Of a DNA stretch of 11,033 nucleotides, positions 1-6,475 are shown piece after piece; the first letter of the stretch is position 1, and each line of letters begins with the position of its first letter. The translations under genes and the position numbers were made by a program. The notes below the pieces were generated by a model. It was not told the DNA's origin and did no database searches. It saw only the letters and a program-made list of their open reading frames with translations. Origin of the DNA: Cytophagaceae bacterium (lineage in GTDB: Bacteria; Bacteroidota; Bacteroidia; Cytophagales; Cytophagaceae); assembly GCA_021151805.1 (NCBI GenBank), contig JAGKWN010000124.1:1-11033 (forward strand), given 5' to 3'.

Positions 1-47
1 AAATAAAAAGAGGTCCTGCATAAATGATGCAGGACCTCTTTTTATTT
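1..47. terminator. Bidirectional intrinsic terminator after the PorT-like barrel gene
   Basis: A perfect inverted repeat: positions 1-20 pair with 28-47 around a 7-base loop (21-27). The stem has a GC-rich core (AGGTCCTGCA) and flanking A and T runs, so transcripts from either strand end in a U-rich arm. It begins 13 bases after the stop codon of the minus-strand gene 61-774, which it should terminate. Its symmetry suggests that a plus-strand gene may end just left of the window, but that cannot be seen. Confidence 0.92.
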
Positions 48-60
48 ATTCACTTTATAT

Positions 61-774
61 TTATTCTTCTGTTGTTTTCGGTGTATTCTTTTTACCTGCA
101 CCGATCGGAATATTCAGCTTGATAAAAACGGAACTGTTATTCTGATTTCCCGGCAAGTCCTTGTATACATCCACTAAACCATAATAATATTTGACACCAA
201 TGGTCATACCATGTGTCTTTTGAAGTTTGTAGCCCAATCCTCCCACAAGTCCGAAATCGATACGGGTAAACTGGTCGGTGTTTTTTTCCTTGATCTTTGC
301 ACTCGTACCGCCGCTATCTGATTTGAATTCGACCCAGGCTTTCGTCATTAAGCCCGCTTGCGGACCAGCTTCCAGATAGATTCTGTTTTTAAATTGATAC
401 TTGGCCAATAGAGGTACTAAAAAATAATCGATCTTCTGACTATATATACCGCTGGCGTTATATGTGGCCGCATGTAGCTGAGACAAATCAGATGCTGTTA
501 AATCTTTCGTACCTAAATTAGACTTCACCAGTACACCTGTATACAGGCGCCAGTTTTTTTTAATTTCAACATCAAAATACAATCCCAGGTTAAATGTAGG
601 CAGCATCTTTGAAGATTGCATAGACTTAATATGCGAAAAATTTGATCCGCCTTCCAGACCAAACTCCACCTTGTCTGAATTCAGCTTATCGCCAAAGAGC
701 AGAGAAATCAACACCTGCGACTGTGCCTGATAAGTAAATAAAAAAACGATTAAAACAACGATGTTTCTTTTCAT
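61..774 (-). CDS. PorT-like (porin family) outer-membrane beta-barrel protein
   Basis: A 237-residue secreted protein, predicted to be a small outer-membrane beta-barrel of the porin-family/PorT-like type (beta-barrel domain family 2). Residues 1-19 form a Sec signal peptide with a basic start, a hydrophobic core and an A-Q-S cleavage site, leaving Gln20 first in the mature protein. The mature N-terminus has the family-like stretch EFGLEGGSNFSH (38-49). Alternating amphipathic strands follow, including LYTGVLVKSNLG, YFLVPLLAKYQF, IYLEAGPQAGLM and the late strand SVFIKLNIPIG. The last dozen or so residues are a charged, Lys/Thr/Glu-rich tail instead of a terminal Phe. The ATG has no Shine-Dalgarno sequence. 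It is the last gene of the left minus-strand block, 47 bases after the Omp85-like gene, and is followed at once by a strong terminator. The family is recognisable; the specific function (channel, adhesion or structural) is unknown. Confidence 0.85.
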   Translation of the reverse strand: MKRNIVVLIVFLFTYQAQSQVLISLLFGDKLNSDKVEFGLEGGSNFSHIKSMQSSKMLPTFNLGLYFDVEIKKNWRLYTGVLVKSNLGTKDLTASDLSQLHAATYNASGIYSQKIDYFLVPLLAKYQFKNRIYLEAGPQAGLMTKAWVEFKSDSGGTSAKIKEKNTDQFTRIDFGLVGGLGYKLQKTHGMTIGVKYYYGLVDVYKDLPGNQNNSSVFIKLNIPIGAGKKNTPKTTEE

Positions 775-790
775 ATTAATACTATAAACT

Positions 791-812
791 ATTGCTAATA
801 TAATTCAGCAAT
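791..812 (-). other. Small intercistronic hairpin between the two barrel genes
   Basis: On the minus strand ATTGCTGA pairs with TTAGCAAT around a 6-base loop, giving an 8-bp stem with one G-U wobble; on the plus strand the same pair is an A-C mismatch. It lies 9 bases after the stop codon of the upstream gene (822-2045). No U-run follows, so it is not a convincing terminator. An RNA-processing or stability element in a joint transcript is possible, as is chance. Confidence 0.3.
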
Positions 813-821
813 AACATCTTT

Positions 822-2045
822 TCAAAATACTTCATTTAAGCCAAGATAAAATCCCTGTGCACCATAGTCGCCAAAGGCATAATCAAGATTCAAATTTGTG
901 CGCGCCTTTTTATCGATCATCACACGCAAGCCAGCTCCATACCCAACATTAATATAGTCGAATAGATTAATTCCTCCCAGCCTGCTGCTGGCTGTAGTGC
1001 CATTTACAAATACCACAGCACCGAAAGTTTCCTTTTCTTTTTGCAAAGGCACACGGTATTCCAGTTCACTATAAATTACGTCTTCTCCCCTGAACCGGCC
1101 TTGTGTATACGCACGGCCAGAGCGACCAAACTGATCCCAGCCTACTGCCGGCAAATCCATATATGGCACCTTACCACTTGTTACAAACCAGCCGTAGGTC
1201 CACAAACCAATCAGGTGACGTGGCCGGTCTTTAGACAAATGTAAATAATCCCGGTATTCCAGCCACAACACTGTGGATGATTTTGCACTGCCTAAAAATT
1301 CCGGATTGATATGTATGTTGGCAAATGCATAACGTCCCTTATATGGATTGACCGCATTATCACGGCTGTCATACAAGGCATTCAGGGAGATCCCTGAAAG
1401 CAGATACTCCTCTACGCTGATTCCTTTCTGTGTATTATATACATAATGACTGGTAAGGGTTTGTGGTGTTGAATTTAAGTCCAACACTTTATCATCAATA
1501 CTATAATGGTAATCCAGGTGATAGCCAAGGCCGCCGAAGAAACGGGATTCTTTATATCGTTTCATTACTGTCTGATGAAAACGTATATAGTTAAATGCCA
1601 TCATTTGTGCAGTAGAAATAGGAGCATACGGATTGTCTGAAAAATTTTCAAACCCATCAGCTATGGGTTTAGCGGATTGCGGCCCGCTCCCAAGTCCATA
1701 AGTTGGCTGAGAGGTAATAAAATAGCGGATATCAGTCAATAAATTCCAGCGGTCGCCGGCAAGAAAAGTATTTCCTTTCGCTGTAAAAATCCATTGTTTA
1801 TTGGTGGTATAGATGATAGAACCCAATGCAGAAGATATGCTTGTGTTCTCAGGGTTTCCCATGAACCAGGTTGCTCCGGGAGCTAAACCAAGCATCACTC
1901 CTGATGTTGGGTTAGCTCCTATAACCGGAAGGGGAATGAATTTCACTTTACCACGTTGTTTTGACTGCCCAGAAATGGAATCCTGCTGGGCAGACAATAA
2001 TAGGTGCAATGAATACAAGCAGAAAACAAGATAGATTTTTTTCAT
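822..2045 (-). CDS. Omp85/BamA-type outer-membrane barrel protein without POTRA domains
   Basis: A 407-residue secreted protein that resembles the barrel half of BamA/TamA proteins (bacterial surface antigen family). Residues 1-19 are a signal peptide with an L-S-A cleavage site and Gln20 at +1. After a short linker the barrel starts directly at about residue 36 (FIPLPVIGANPTSGVMLG), so there is no room for POTRA domains. Omp85 hallmarks are visible: YDSRDNAVNPYKGRY at 225-239 (the usual D-T-R-D-N...P..G motif), GRFRGED at 316-322 (equivalent of the VRGF loop), GYGAGLRV at 368-375, and a terminal Phe (NEVF) as in the outer-membrane assembly signal. Around 370 residues suits a 16-stranded barrel. 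It sits between two smaller barrel genes on the same strand, with 84- and 47-base spacers, and was probably transcribed with them. Without POTRA domains it is unlikely to be the essential BamA; its cargo or role is unknown. Confidence 0.85.
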   Translation of the reverse strand: MKKIYLVFCLYSLHLLLSAQQDSISGQSKQRGKVKFIPLPVIGANPTSGVMLGLAPGATWFMGNPENTSISSALGSIIYTTNKQWIFTAKGNTFLAGDRWNLLTDIRYFITSQPTYGLGSGPQSAKPIADGFENFSDNPYAPISTAQMMAFNYIRFHQTVMKRYKESRFFGGLGYHLDYHYSIDDKVLDLNSTPQTLTSHYVYNTQKGISVEEYLLSGISLNALYDSRDNAVNPYKGRYAFANIHINPEFLGSAKSSTVLWLEYRDYLHLSKDRPRHLIGLWTYGWFVTSGKVPYMDLPAVGWDQFGRSGRAYTQGRFRGEDVIYSELEYRVPLQKEKETFGAVVFVNGTTASSRLGGINLFDYINVGYGAGLRVMIDKKARTNLNLDYAFGDYGAQGFYLGLNEVF

Positions 2046-2061
2046 ATTTGTATAGCTGTGT

Positions 2062-2069
2062 TAAACATA
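2062..2069 (-). promoter_or_regulatory. Possible Bacteroidota -7 box upstream of the Omp85-like gene
   Basis: Read on the minus strand this is TATGTTTA, one base off the Bacteroidota -7 consensus TAnnTTTG and 16 bases before the ATG of the gene 822-2045. Nineteen bases further up there is no good TTTG-like box, only TACA. It is therefore a weak candidate for an internal promoter, and read-through from the gene 2130-2681 is just as likely. Confidence 0.2.
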
Positions 2070-2072
2070 TAT

Positions 2073-2090
2073 CAACATCTCCCGATGCTG
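2073..2090 (-). other. Intercistronic hairpin with GNRA-type tetraloop
   Basis: On the minus strand CAGCATC pairs with GATGTTG around the tetraloop GGGA, a GNRA pattern that is stable in RNA. The 7-bp stem includes one G-U wobble that would be an A-C mismatch in plus-strand RNA. It lies in the 84-base spacer between two barrel genes, about 40 bases after the upstream stop. No U-run follows, so termination is not supported. Confidence 0.3.
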
Positions 2091-2129
2091 TAAAATATTC
2101 TTAAAACTGAAAAGCAATTTAAATACCCC

Positions 2130-2681
2130 TTACCGCTTTCTTCCTACATATTTACTCATTCCAAAGCCAAACATCCATGCGGAGTAATACTGCTGTTTAT
2201 TCTCGTATGACAAGTTAATACTTAATTCCAGATCTTCTTTCAGTTCAAAGCCATATTCCATTCCCACTACCGCCTGAAAAAAATTTCTGCTCTTAAGTGA
2301 ATATTCATATCCAGGTCCACCAAAAATAATCAGCTCCTTCCAAACTTTGCCCGAAGCTATAATGCTTGTGCAGATCGGATAAGTACGTTGAATGATCTCG
2401 TCGCTTTCAGGCTCAATCTCAAAGTCAGACAATTTAATATCATGCTTTATACCCAATGCAAAACGCCTGGTGAAAAAATAATCGTAATCAAGCCCCCAGG
2501 TTGGAATAATAAAAAAGGATGTTTGTTCATGAACAACTTTCTGAACATGAGAATTAGCCATTACTACTGTGAGCCGGTGTCTCTTAAAATTAAAACCACT
2601 GACTTCTCCGGAAGCCTGCTCCTGTTGGGCTAACAGATTATAGGACAAGAGCAACAGCAGAAAGCCTATATTTTTTTTCAT
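2130..2681 (-). CDS. Small secreted hypothetical protein, probable outer-membrane beta-barrel
   Basis: A 183-residue protein starting at the ATG at 2679-2681. The reading frame is open for 11 more codons upstream, but this start gives a clean signal peptide: MKKN, a Leu-rich core, then L-L-A cleavage with Gln19 at +1. The longer start would bury it behind WFLNCIA. The mature part alternates polar and aromatic residues in short strands such as WGLDYDYFFTRRFALGIKHDI, ELIIFGGPGYEYSL, FFQAVVGMEYGFEL and SAWMFGFGMSKYV, joined by charged turns, the pattern of an 8- to 10-stranded outer-membrane barrel. I do not recognise a named family. It is the first gene of the left minus-strand block and is divergent from the HAD lipoprotein gene across 178 bases. 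I find no good promoter match directly upstream. Confidence 0.75.
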   Translation of the reverse strand: MKKNIGFLLLLLSYNLLAQQEQASGEVSGFNFKRHRLTVVMANSHVQKVVHEQTSFFIIPTWGLDYDYFFTRRFALGIKHDIKLSDFEIEPESDEIIQRTYPICTSIIASGKVWKELIIFGGPGYEYSLKSRNFFQAVVGMEYGFELKEDLELSINLSYENKQQYYSAWMFGFGMSKYVGRKR

Positions 2682-2778
2682 AGCTATACAATTTAAAAAC
2701 CAGTATAAAATCAACCAGTGGAACTTGTAACCATAAATTATGCCCTAACCAAATGACATGAAAACTATCCTGCCAACT

Positions 2779-2810
2779 ATTGCCTGATTAAAGCAATATA
2801 ATTACTTTTA
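2779..2810 (+). promoter_or_regulatory. Candidate Bacteroidota promoter for the HAD lipoprotein gene
   Basis: ATTG at 2779-2782 is followed after 20 bases by TACTTTTA at 2803-2810. This fits the known Bacteroidota pattern of a TTTG-like -33 box, 19-20 bases, and a TAnnTTTG -7 box with one mismatch in each. Transcription would start near 2817, leaving a leader of about 43 bases before the ATG at 2860. The -7 box overlaps the palindrome at 2797-2816. The region is very AT-rich, so a chance match is possible. Confidence 0.4.
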
Positions 2811-2816
2811 ATTATA
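2797..2816. repeat. Perfect palindrome in the divergent intergenic region (possible operator)
   Basis: TATAATTA at 2797-2804 and TAATTATA at 2809-2816 are exact reverse complements separated by CTTT. The 8-bp-arm repeat sits between two divergent genes and overlaps the candidate -7 box of the plus-strand gene, where a dimeric repressor could act. It is entirely A/T in the arms, so it may simply reflect base composition. Confidence 0.35.
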
Positions 2817-2859
2817 AAAATTGGAATCTTTTTAATTTTCACTTTTAAAAAAATCAGCA

Positions 2860-3897
2860 ATGCTACTAAAATTCCAACCACTTATTTTTTTCATTCTTTG
2901 TCTGAATATAGCCTGCACATCACCTTCCCAGCAAGGCGAATTGCAAACTAAAAAAACGGATACTTCATCTACAGGTAAAGATGTGCTACCTTCCTGGAAC
3001 AATACGTACATAAAAAAATCTATCATTGATTATGTAACAGCTGTAACAAAAGAAGGAAGCCCTGATTTTATACCTGTTGCCGATCGCATCGCCACATTCG
3101 ATAACGATGGTACTTTGTGGTCTGAACAACCTGCATACTTTCAACTTTTTTATGCGCTTGATAAAATAAAGGCATTAGCACCTCAACATCCGGAATGGAA
3201 AACCAGACAACCTTTTAAAGCGGTGTTGGAAAACAACATGGGTGAACTGATGAAGCAAGGCGAAAAGGGATTGCTGCAGGTTGTAGCGGTAAGCCATGCC
3301 GGCATGACTACAGATGAATTTGATCTTTCTGTAAAGCAATGGATTGATACCGCGCAGCACCCCGTAAAACATAAGCTCTATAAGGAACTTGTTTACCAGC
3401 CTATGCTGGAGCTTATACAATACCTGCAGGCGAATCAGTTCAAAGTATTTATTGTATCCGGTGGTGGCATTGATTTCATGCGTGCCTGGGCTGAGAATGT
3501 GTATGGTATTCCGAAAGACCAGATTATTGGCAGCAGCATCAAAATGAAGTATGAATACAACAATGGTAATCCAACGATAACCAAACTTCCTGAACTTGAT
3601 TTTATCGATGATAAAGATGGCAAACCAGCCGGCATTGCAAAATACATTGGCCGAAAGCCGGTATTTGCAGCCGGCAATTCGGATGGTGATTTGCAGATGC
3701 TGCAATGGACGGCATCCAATTCATTCAAAAACTTTGAGCTCTATATACACCATACAGATTCAATAAGAGAATGGGCTTACGATCGAAAGTCGCACATCGG
3801 CACATTCGACAAAGGCTGGGACGAAGCCATTGCCAAACAATGGGCGATTGCTGATATGAAGAACGACTGGAGAATTATTTATCCCTTCGAAAAATAA
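2860..3897 (+). CDS. HAD-superfamily phosphatase-like lipoprotein
   Basis: A 345-residue predicted lipoprotein of the haloacid dehalogenase superfamily, resembling phosphoserine-phosphatase-like members. Residues 1-18 are a hydrophobic leader ending in LNIA before Cys19, an acceptable though non-ideal lipobox; a Ser/Thr/Gln/Lys-rich tether runs to about residue 45. The core motifs are in order: motif I FDNDGTLW (80-87; nucleophile Asp81, acid/base Asp83), motif II IVSGGG (198-203; Ser200), a candidate motif III Lys in DDKDGK (Lys252 or Lys255), and motif IV GNSDGD (272-277; Asp275, Asp277). A helical cap lies between motifs I and II (about 90-185). An intact Mg-dependent phosphotransfer site predicts phosphatase activity in the periplasm or at the membrane surface; the substrate is unknown. 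No acidic surface-export patch follows the Cys. It is the only plus-strand gene and converges on the sulfatase gene across a shared terminator. Confidence 0.85.
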   Translation: MLLKFQPLIFFILCLNIACTSPSQQGELQTKKTDTSSTGKDVLPSWNNTYIKKSIIDYVTAVTKEGSPDFIPVADRIATFDNDGTLWSEQPAYFQLFYALDKIKALAPQHPEWKTRQPFKAVLENNMGELMKQGEKGLLQVVAVSHAGMTTDEFDLSVKQWIDTAQHPVKHKLYKELVYQPMLELIQYLQANQFKVFIVSGGGIDFMRAWAENVYGIPKDQIIGSSIKMKYEYNNGNPTITKLPELDFIDDKDGKPAGIAKYIGRKPVFAAGNSDGDLQMLQWTASNSFKNFELYIHHTDSIREWAYDRKSHIGTFDKGWDEAIAKQWAIADMKNDWRIIYPFEK

Positions 3898-3914
3898 AAA
3901 TACAGTACACATAA

Positions 3915-3950
3915 ATAAAAAAGCTATCCTGTTCAGGATAGCTTTTTTAT
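3915..3950. terminator. Bidirectional terminator between the HAD and sulfatase genes
   Basis: ATAAAAAAGCTATCCT (3915-3930) is the exact reverse complement of 3935-3950, with the 4-base loop GTTC. The 16-bp stem has a GCTATCCT core and A6/T6 flanks, so each strand's transcript ends in a U-run. It begins 17 bases after the HAD stop codon and ends 23 bases after the sulfatase stop on the other strand, and should serve both convergent genes. Confidence 0.93.
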
Positions 3951-3973
3951 GTGTTAATCGTGCTTATTGCATT

Positions 3974-6343
3974 TTATTTTTTCACAGGAAATGTTTCTAC
4001 AGTTACTTTAGAAATTTTGCCTGTAAACTTCGATTTATCTTTATATCCAGCATAGACAGGTGTGTTCTCATCTATTCCTACATCTGCAGATTCATCAATA
4101 CCAAACGTGTTGCTATTTGTTTTAGCAATTCTTCCCTCTCCTGTTTTCTTACCATCCACATACAGAGTAGCAGTACCTGCGCCACCGCGACCACCGTCGT
4201 AAACAAAATCAAGAACAATGGTATGTTTGCCCGGTGCTACTTTTTCTGCGCCTGTAATGGTATACAATTCAAGTCCTACCCAATTGTATGTATAAACAGG
4301 TTTGCCATTCTGCATATAGAAAGACCAGCCGCCAAAGTCACCACCCTGGCAGATCATCACACCGGATGCATTTGCGGGCACCTCTACTTCAGCTGTATAT
4401 TTCACAGAAGTATTTTTAACATTGATGAATGCATTTTCAGCGATTCCTTTTGCTCCTTCATACAAAACCAGCTTTGTACGTCCGTTCATGAGATCGGGTC
4501 TTCCTGCAATTACTGCATCAAAGCGCTCAATAGTACGATCATCAATCGGCAATACATTATATTTAACAGCTTCCTGCATGAATAGCTTTTTCAGTTCGTC
4601 CAGTTTTTCCGGATTCTTCGCTGCCAGGTTATTTGACTGACTGTAATCTTCATTCACGTTATACAATTCCCATACATCTTCTGTCAAAGCATGTCTTGGC
4701 TTTGCTTCCCACGGTGCTTTATGTATAGTACCCGCAAACCAGCCATCATGGTAAATGGCACGATTACCTGCCATTTCGAAATATTGTGTTTTACGAACAT
4801 CAGCTGCCTGCGCATTTTCAAACGAGTATTTCATGCTTACCCCTTCTATAGGCCGCTGTTCAATACCATAAACCATTTTTGGAGCCGGTACACCCACACA
4901 TTCATATATTGTTGGTGCTACATCAATCACATGGTGGAATTGTGAACGTACTTCAGCCTGCGCTTTAATACCGTCAGGCCAGTGTACAACCATCCCGTTA
5001 CGTGTGCCTCCAAAGTTTGAAGCAACCTGTTTTGTCCAGGTGAATGGCGTATTACCAGCAACCGCCCAGCCTGCGGCAAAGTGGTTATATGTTTCATCTG
5101 TACCTAATTTATCCATCTTGCTCAATTGCATATCAAGCGTCTCCTGAACACCATTGAAATATGTGTTTTCATTGAACATACCAATCATGCCCCCTTCGGC
5201 GCTTGAACCATTATCTCCGACAACATAAAAGAACAACGTGTTATCCAGTTCTCCCCTGGCTTCAAGCGCATCTACCAGTCTCCCAACCTGTGCATCCGTG
5301 TGCTCGGCAAAACCTGCAAATATTTCCATTTGTCTTTCAAACAAACGTTTCTCATCTGGTGTAAGTTTATCCCAATCCTTAATTGCTTCAGGCTTTGGAG
5401 CAAGCTTCGTATTCTGTGGCACTACACCAAGTTTCTTTTGTCGCTCAAGTGTTTCTTCTCGCAGCTTATCCCAGCCCTGCGAAAACTTCCCTTTGTATTT
5501 GTCTGAATATTCTTTTGGTGCATGATGCGGTGCATGTGTTGCGCCCGGTGCATAATACATGTAGAATGGTTTATCAGGCGTAAGCGACTGTTGCGTGTTC
5601 ATCCAGGCAAGCGCCTGGTCTGTCATATCATTTGTAAAATGATAGTTGGGATCTTCTACATTTGGATAAGCGCGTGTAACACCATCATAAACCAATGGAT
5701 GCCATTGATTGGTCTCTCCGCCGATGAATCCATAAAACTTATCAAAGCCGGAACCTGTAGGCCAACGATCATACGGACCCGATACAGATCCCTCCCATGG
5801 GGGAGTTTCATGGTACTTACCAAATGCTGCAGTACTGTAGCCATTTAAACGCAATACCTGCGCAATCGGTGTGATGGATTGCGGACGAACACCGGTATTG
5901 CCGGGAAATGCAGTTGCCAGCTCCATGATCGCGCCTGCGTTGTTGGAGTGATGGTTATAGCCAGTCAAGATCGCCGTACGTGTAGGTGAGCAAAGTGCTG
6001 TAGTGTGAAAACGATTGTACTTTAGTCCTCTGCTTGCAAGCCTTTCAAGCGTAGGCATGTTAATAGGACCGCCGAAAGCACTTGAATGCCCGTAACCGAT
6101 ATCATCTATCAGAACGATTACCACATTGGGTGCTTTTGCAGGAGCCTTCACTTCGAAACGTTTAGGAGCAGTGGCATTGCGCGCATCCAGTTCCGTGATT
6201 GCCGGATAAACGGGTTCCTTGATGGGAAGAACAGAACGATCCAGCGAATCAGAAGTAATGGCTGATACCTGTTCTGTTGATTTAGGGGAGCATGCATAGA
6301 GCAGTACTACACTAAAAAGAATAAGTAAAATTCGGTTTTTCAT
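3974..6343 (-). CDS. Type I (formylglycine) arylsulfatase lipoprotein, AtsA/AtsD-like
   Basis: A 789-residue lipoprotein sulfatase that hydrolyses sulfate esters in the envelope. Residues 1-17 are a leader with lipobox L-Y-A before Cys18. The sulfatase domain spans about 71-600. The signature CSPTRTAILTG starts at Cys118 (codon TGC at 5990-5992), the residue converted to formylglycine; Pro120 and Arg122 complete C-x-P-x-R. By analogy with Pseudomonas AtsA, the metal ligands are Asp80, Asp81, Asp377 and Asn378 (GDNG), and the other active-site residues are Lys176, His178, His270 (HAPHHAP) and Lys438. The C-terminal part (about 620-789), rich in Gly and beta strands (YDGGRGGAGTATLYVDGKK), looks like a beta-sandwich, giving the length of the large mycobacterial AtsA type rather than the roughly 540-residue Pseudomonas enzyme. 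No maturase, SusC/SusD pair or sulfate transporter lies nearby. The natural substrate is unknown. Confidence 0.93.
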   Translation of the reverse strand: MKNRILLILFSVVLLYACSPKSTEQVSAITSDSLDRSVLPIKEPVYPAITELDARNATAPKRFEVKAPAKAPNVVIVLIDDIGYGHSSAFGGPINMPTLERLASRGLKYNRFHTTALCSPTRTAILTGYNHHSNNAGAIMELATAFPGNTGVRPQSITPIAQVLRLNGYSTAAFGKYHETPPWEGSVSGPYDRWPTGSGFDKFYGFIGGETNQWHPLVYDGVTRAYPNVEDPNYHFTNDMTDQALAWMNTQQSLTPDKPFYMYYAPGATHAPHHAPKEYSDKYKGKFSQGWDKLREETLERQKKLGVVPQNTKLAPKPEAIKDWDKLTPDEKRLFERQMEIFAGFAEHTDAQVGRLVDALEARGELDNTLFFYVVGDNGSSAEGGMIGMFNENTYFNGVQETLDMQLSKMDKLGTDETYNHFAAGWAVAGNTPFTWTKQVASNFGGTRNGMVVHWPDGIKAQAEVRSQFHHVIDVAPTIYECVGVPAPKMVYGIEQRPIEGVSMKYSFENAQAADVRKTQYFEMAGNRAIYHDGWFAGTIHKAPWEAKPRHALTEDVWELYNVNEDYSQSNNLAAKNPEKLDELKKLFMQEAVKYNVLPIDDRTIERFDAVIAGRPDLMNGRTKLVLYEGAKGIAENAFINVKNTSVKYTAEVEVPANASGVMICQGGDFGGWSFYMQNGKPVYTYNWVGLELYTITGAEKVAPGKHTIVLDFVYDGGRGGAGTATLYVDGKKTGEGRIAKTNSNTFGIDESADVGIDENTPVYAGYKDKSKFTGKISKVTVETFPVKK

Positions 6344-6365
6344 TTATTGTTGATTTTTCAGATGT

Positions 6366-6396
6366 TAAATGTATCGCTTTTAAAAAGTAATATAAA
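6366..6396 (-). promoter_or_regulatory. Candidate promoter for the sulfatase gene
   Basis: On the minus strand TTTA (6393-6396) is followed after exactly 19 bases by TACATTTA (6366-6373), one mismatch in each box from the Bacteroidota consensus TTTG-N19-TAnnTTTG. The start site would lie near 6359, giving a short leader of about 16 bases. The spacing is right, but the DNA is AT-rich and both boxes are imperfect. Confidence 0.3.
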
Positions 6397-6422
6397 ATCA
6401 ATTCAGAAGATTATAGTAATAC

Positions 6423-6439
6423 ATTCAATTGATTTGAAT
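6423..6439. repeat. Short inverted repeat upstream of the sulfatase gene
   Basis: ATTCAA (6423-6428) and TTGAAT (6434-6439) are exact reverse complements around a 5-base loop. The element lies about 50 bases upstream of the candidate sulfatase promoter -7 box and between it and the DUF502 hairpin. It might be a regulator site, but 6-bp arms in AT-rich DNA are weak evidence. Confidence 0.2.
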
Positions 6440-6445
6440 ATACTA

Positions 6446-6475
6446 CTATAAAAATGACAAAGGTCATCTTTATAG
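6446..6475 (-). terminator. Hairpin overlapping the DUF502 stop codon, probable operon end
   Basis: On the minus strand CTATAAAGATGAC pairs with GTCATTTTTATAG around the loop CTTT: a 13-bp stem with one G-U wobble. In plus-strand RNA that pair would be an A-C mismatch, so the structure favours the minus-strand transcript. The 5' arm contains the last Leu codon and the TAA stop of the DUF502 gene, and the 3' arm carries the U-run, as in the two clear terminators of this window. Termination, or 3'-end stabilisation of the operon transcript, is the likely role. The lack of a U-run after the stem and the low GC content make it weaker than the others. Confidence 0.5.

Noticed and set aside
2832..3026. 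64-codon minus-strand open frame across the start of the HAD gene
   Set aside because: It overlaps the lipoprotein leader on the other strand and shows no protein-like features; it is probably a chance frame.
3175..3705. 176-codon minus-strand open frame antisense to the HAD gene
   Set aside because: No recognisable domain or leader, Cys/Phe/His-rich composition, and fully covered by an HAD gene with all catalytic motifs in order.
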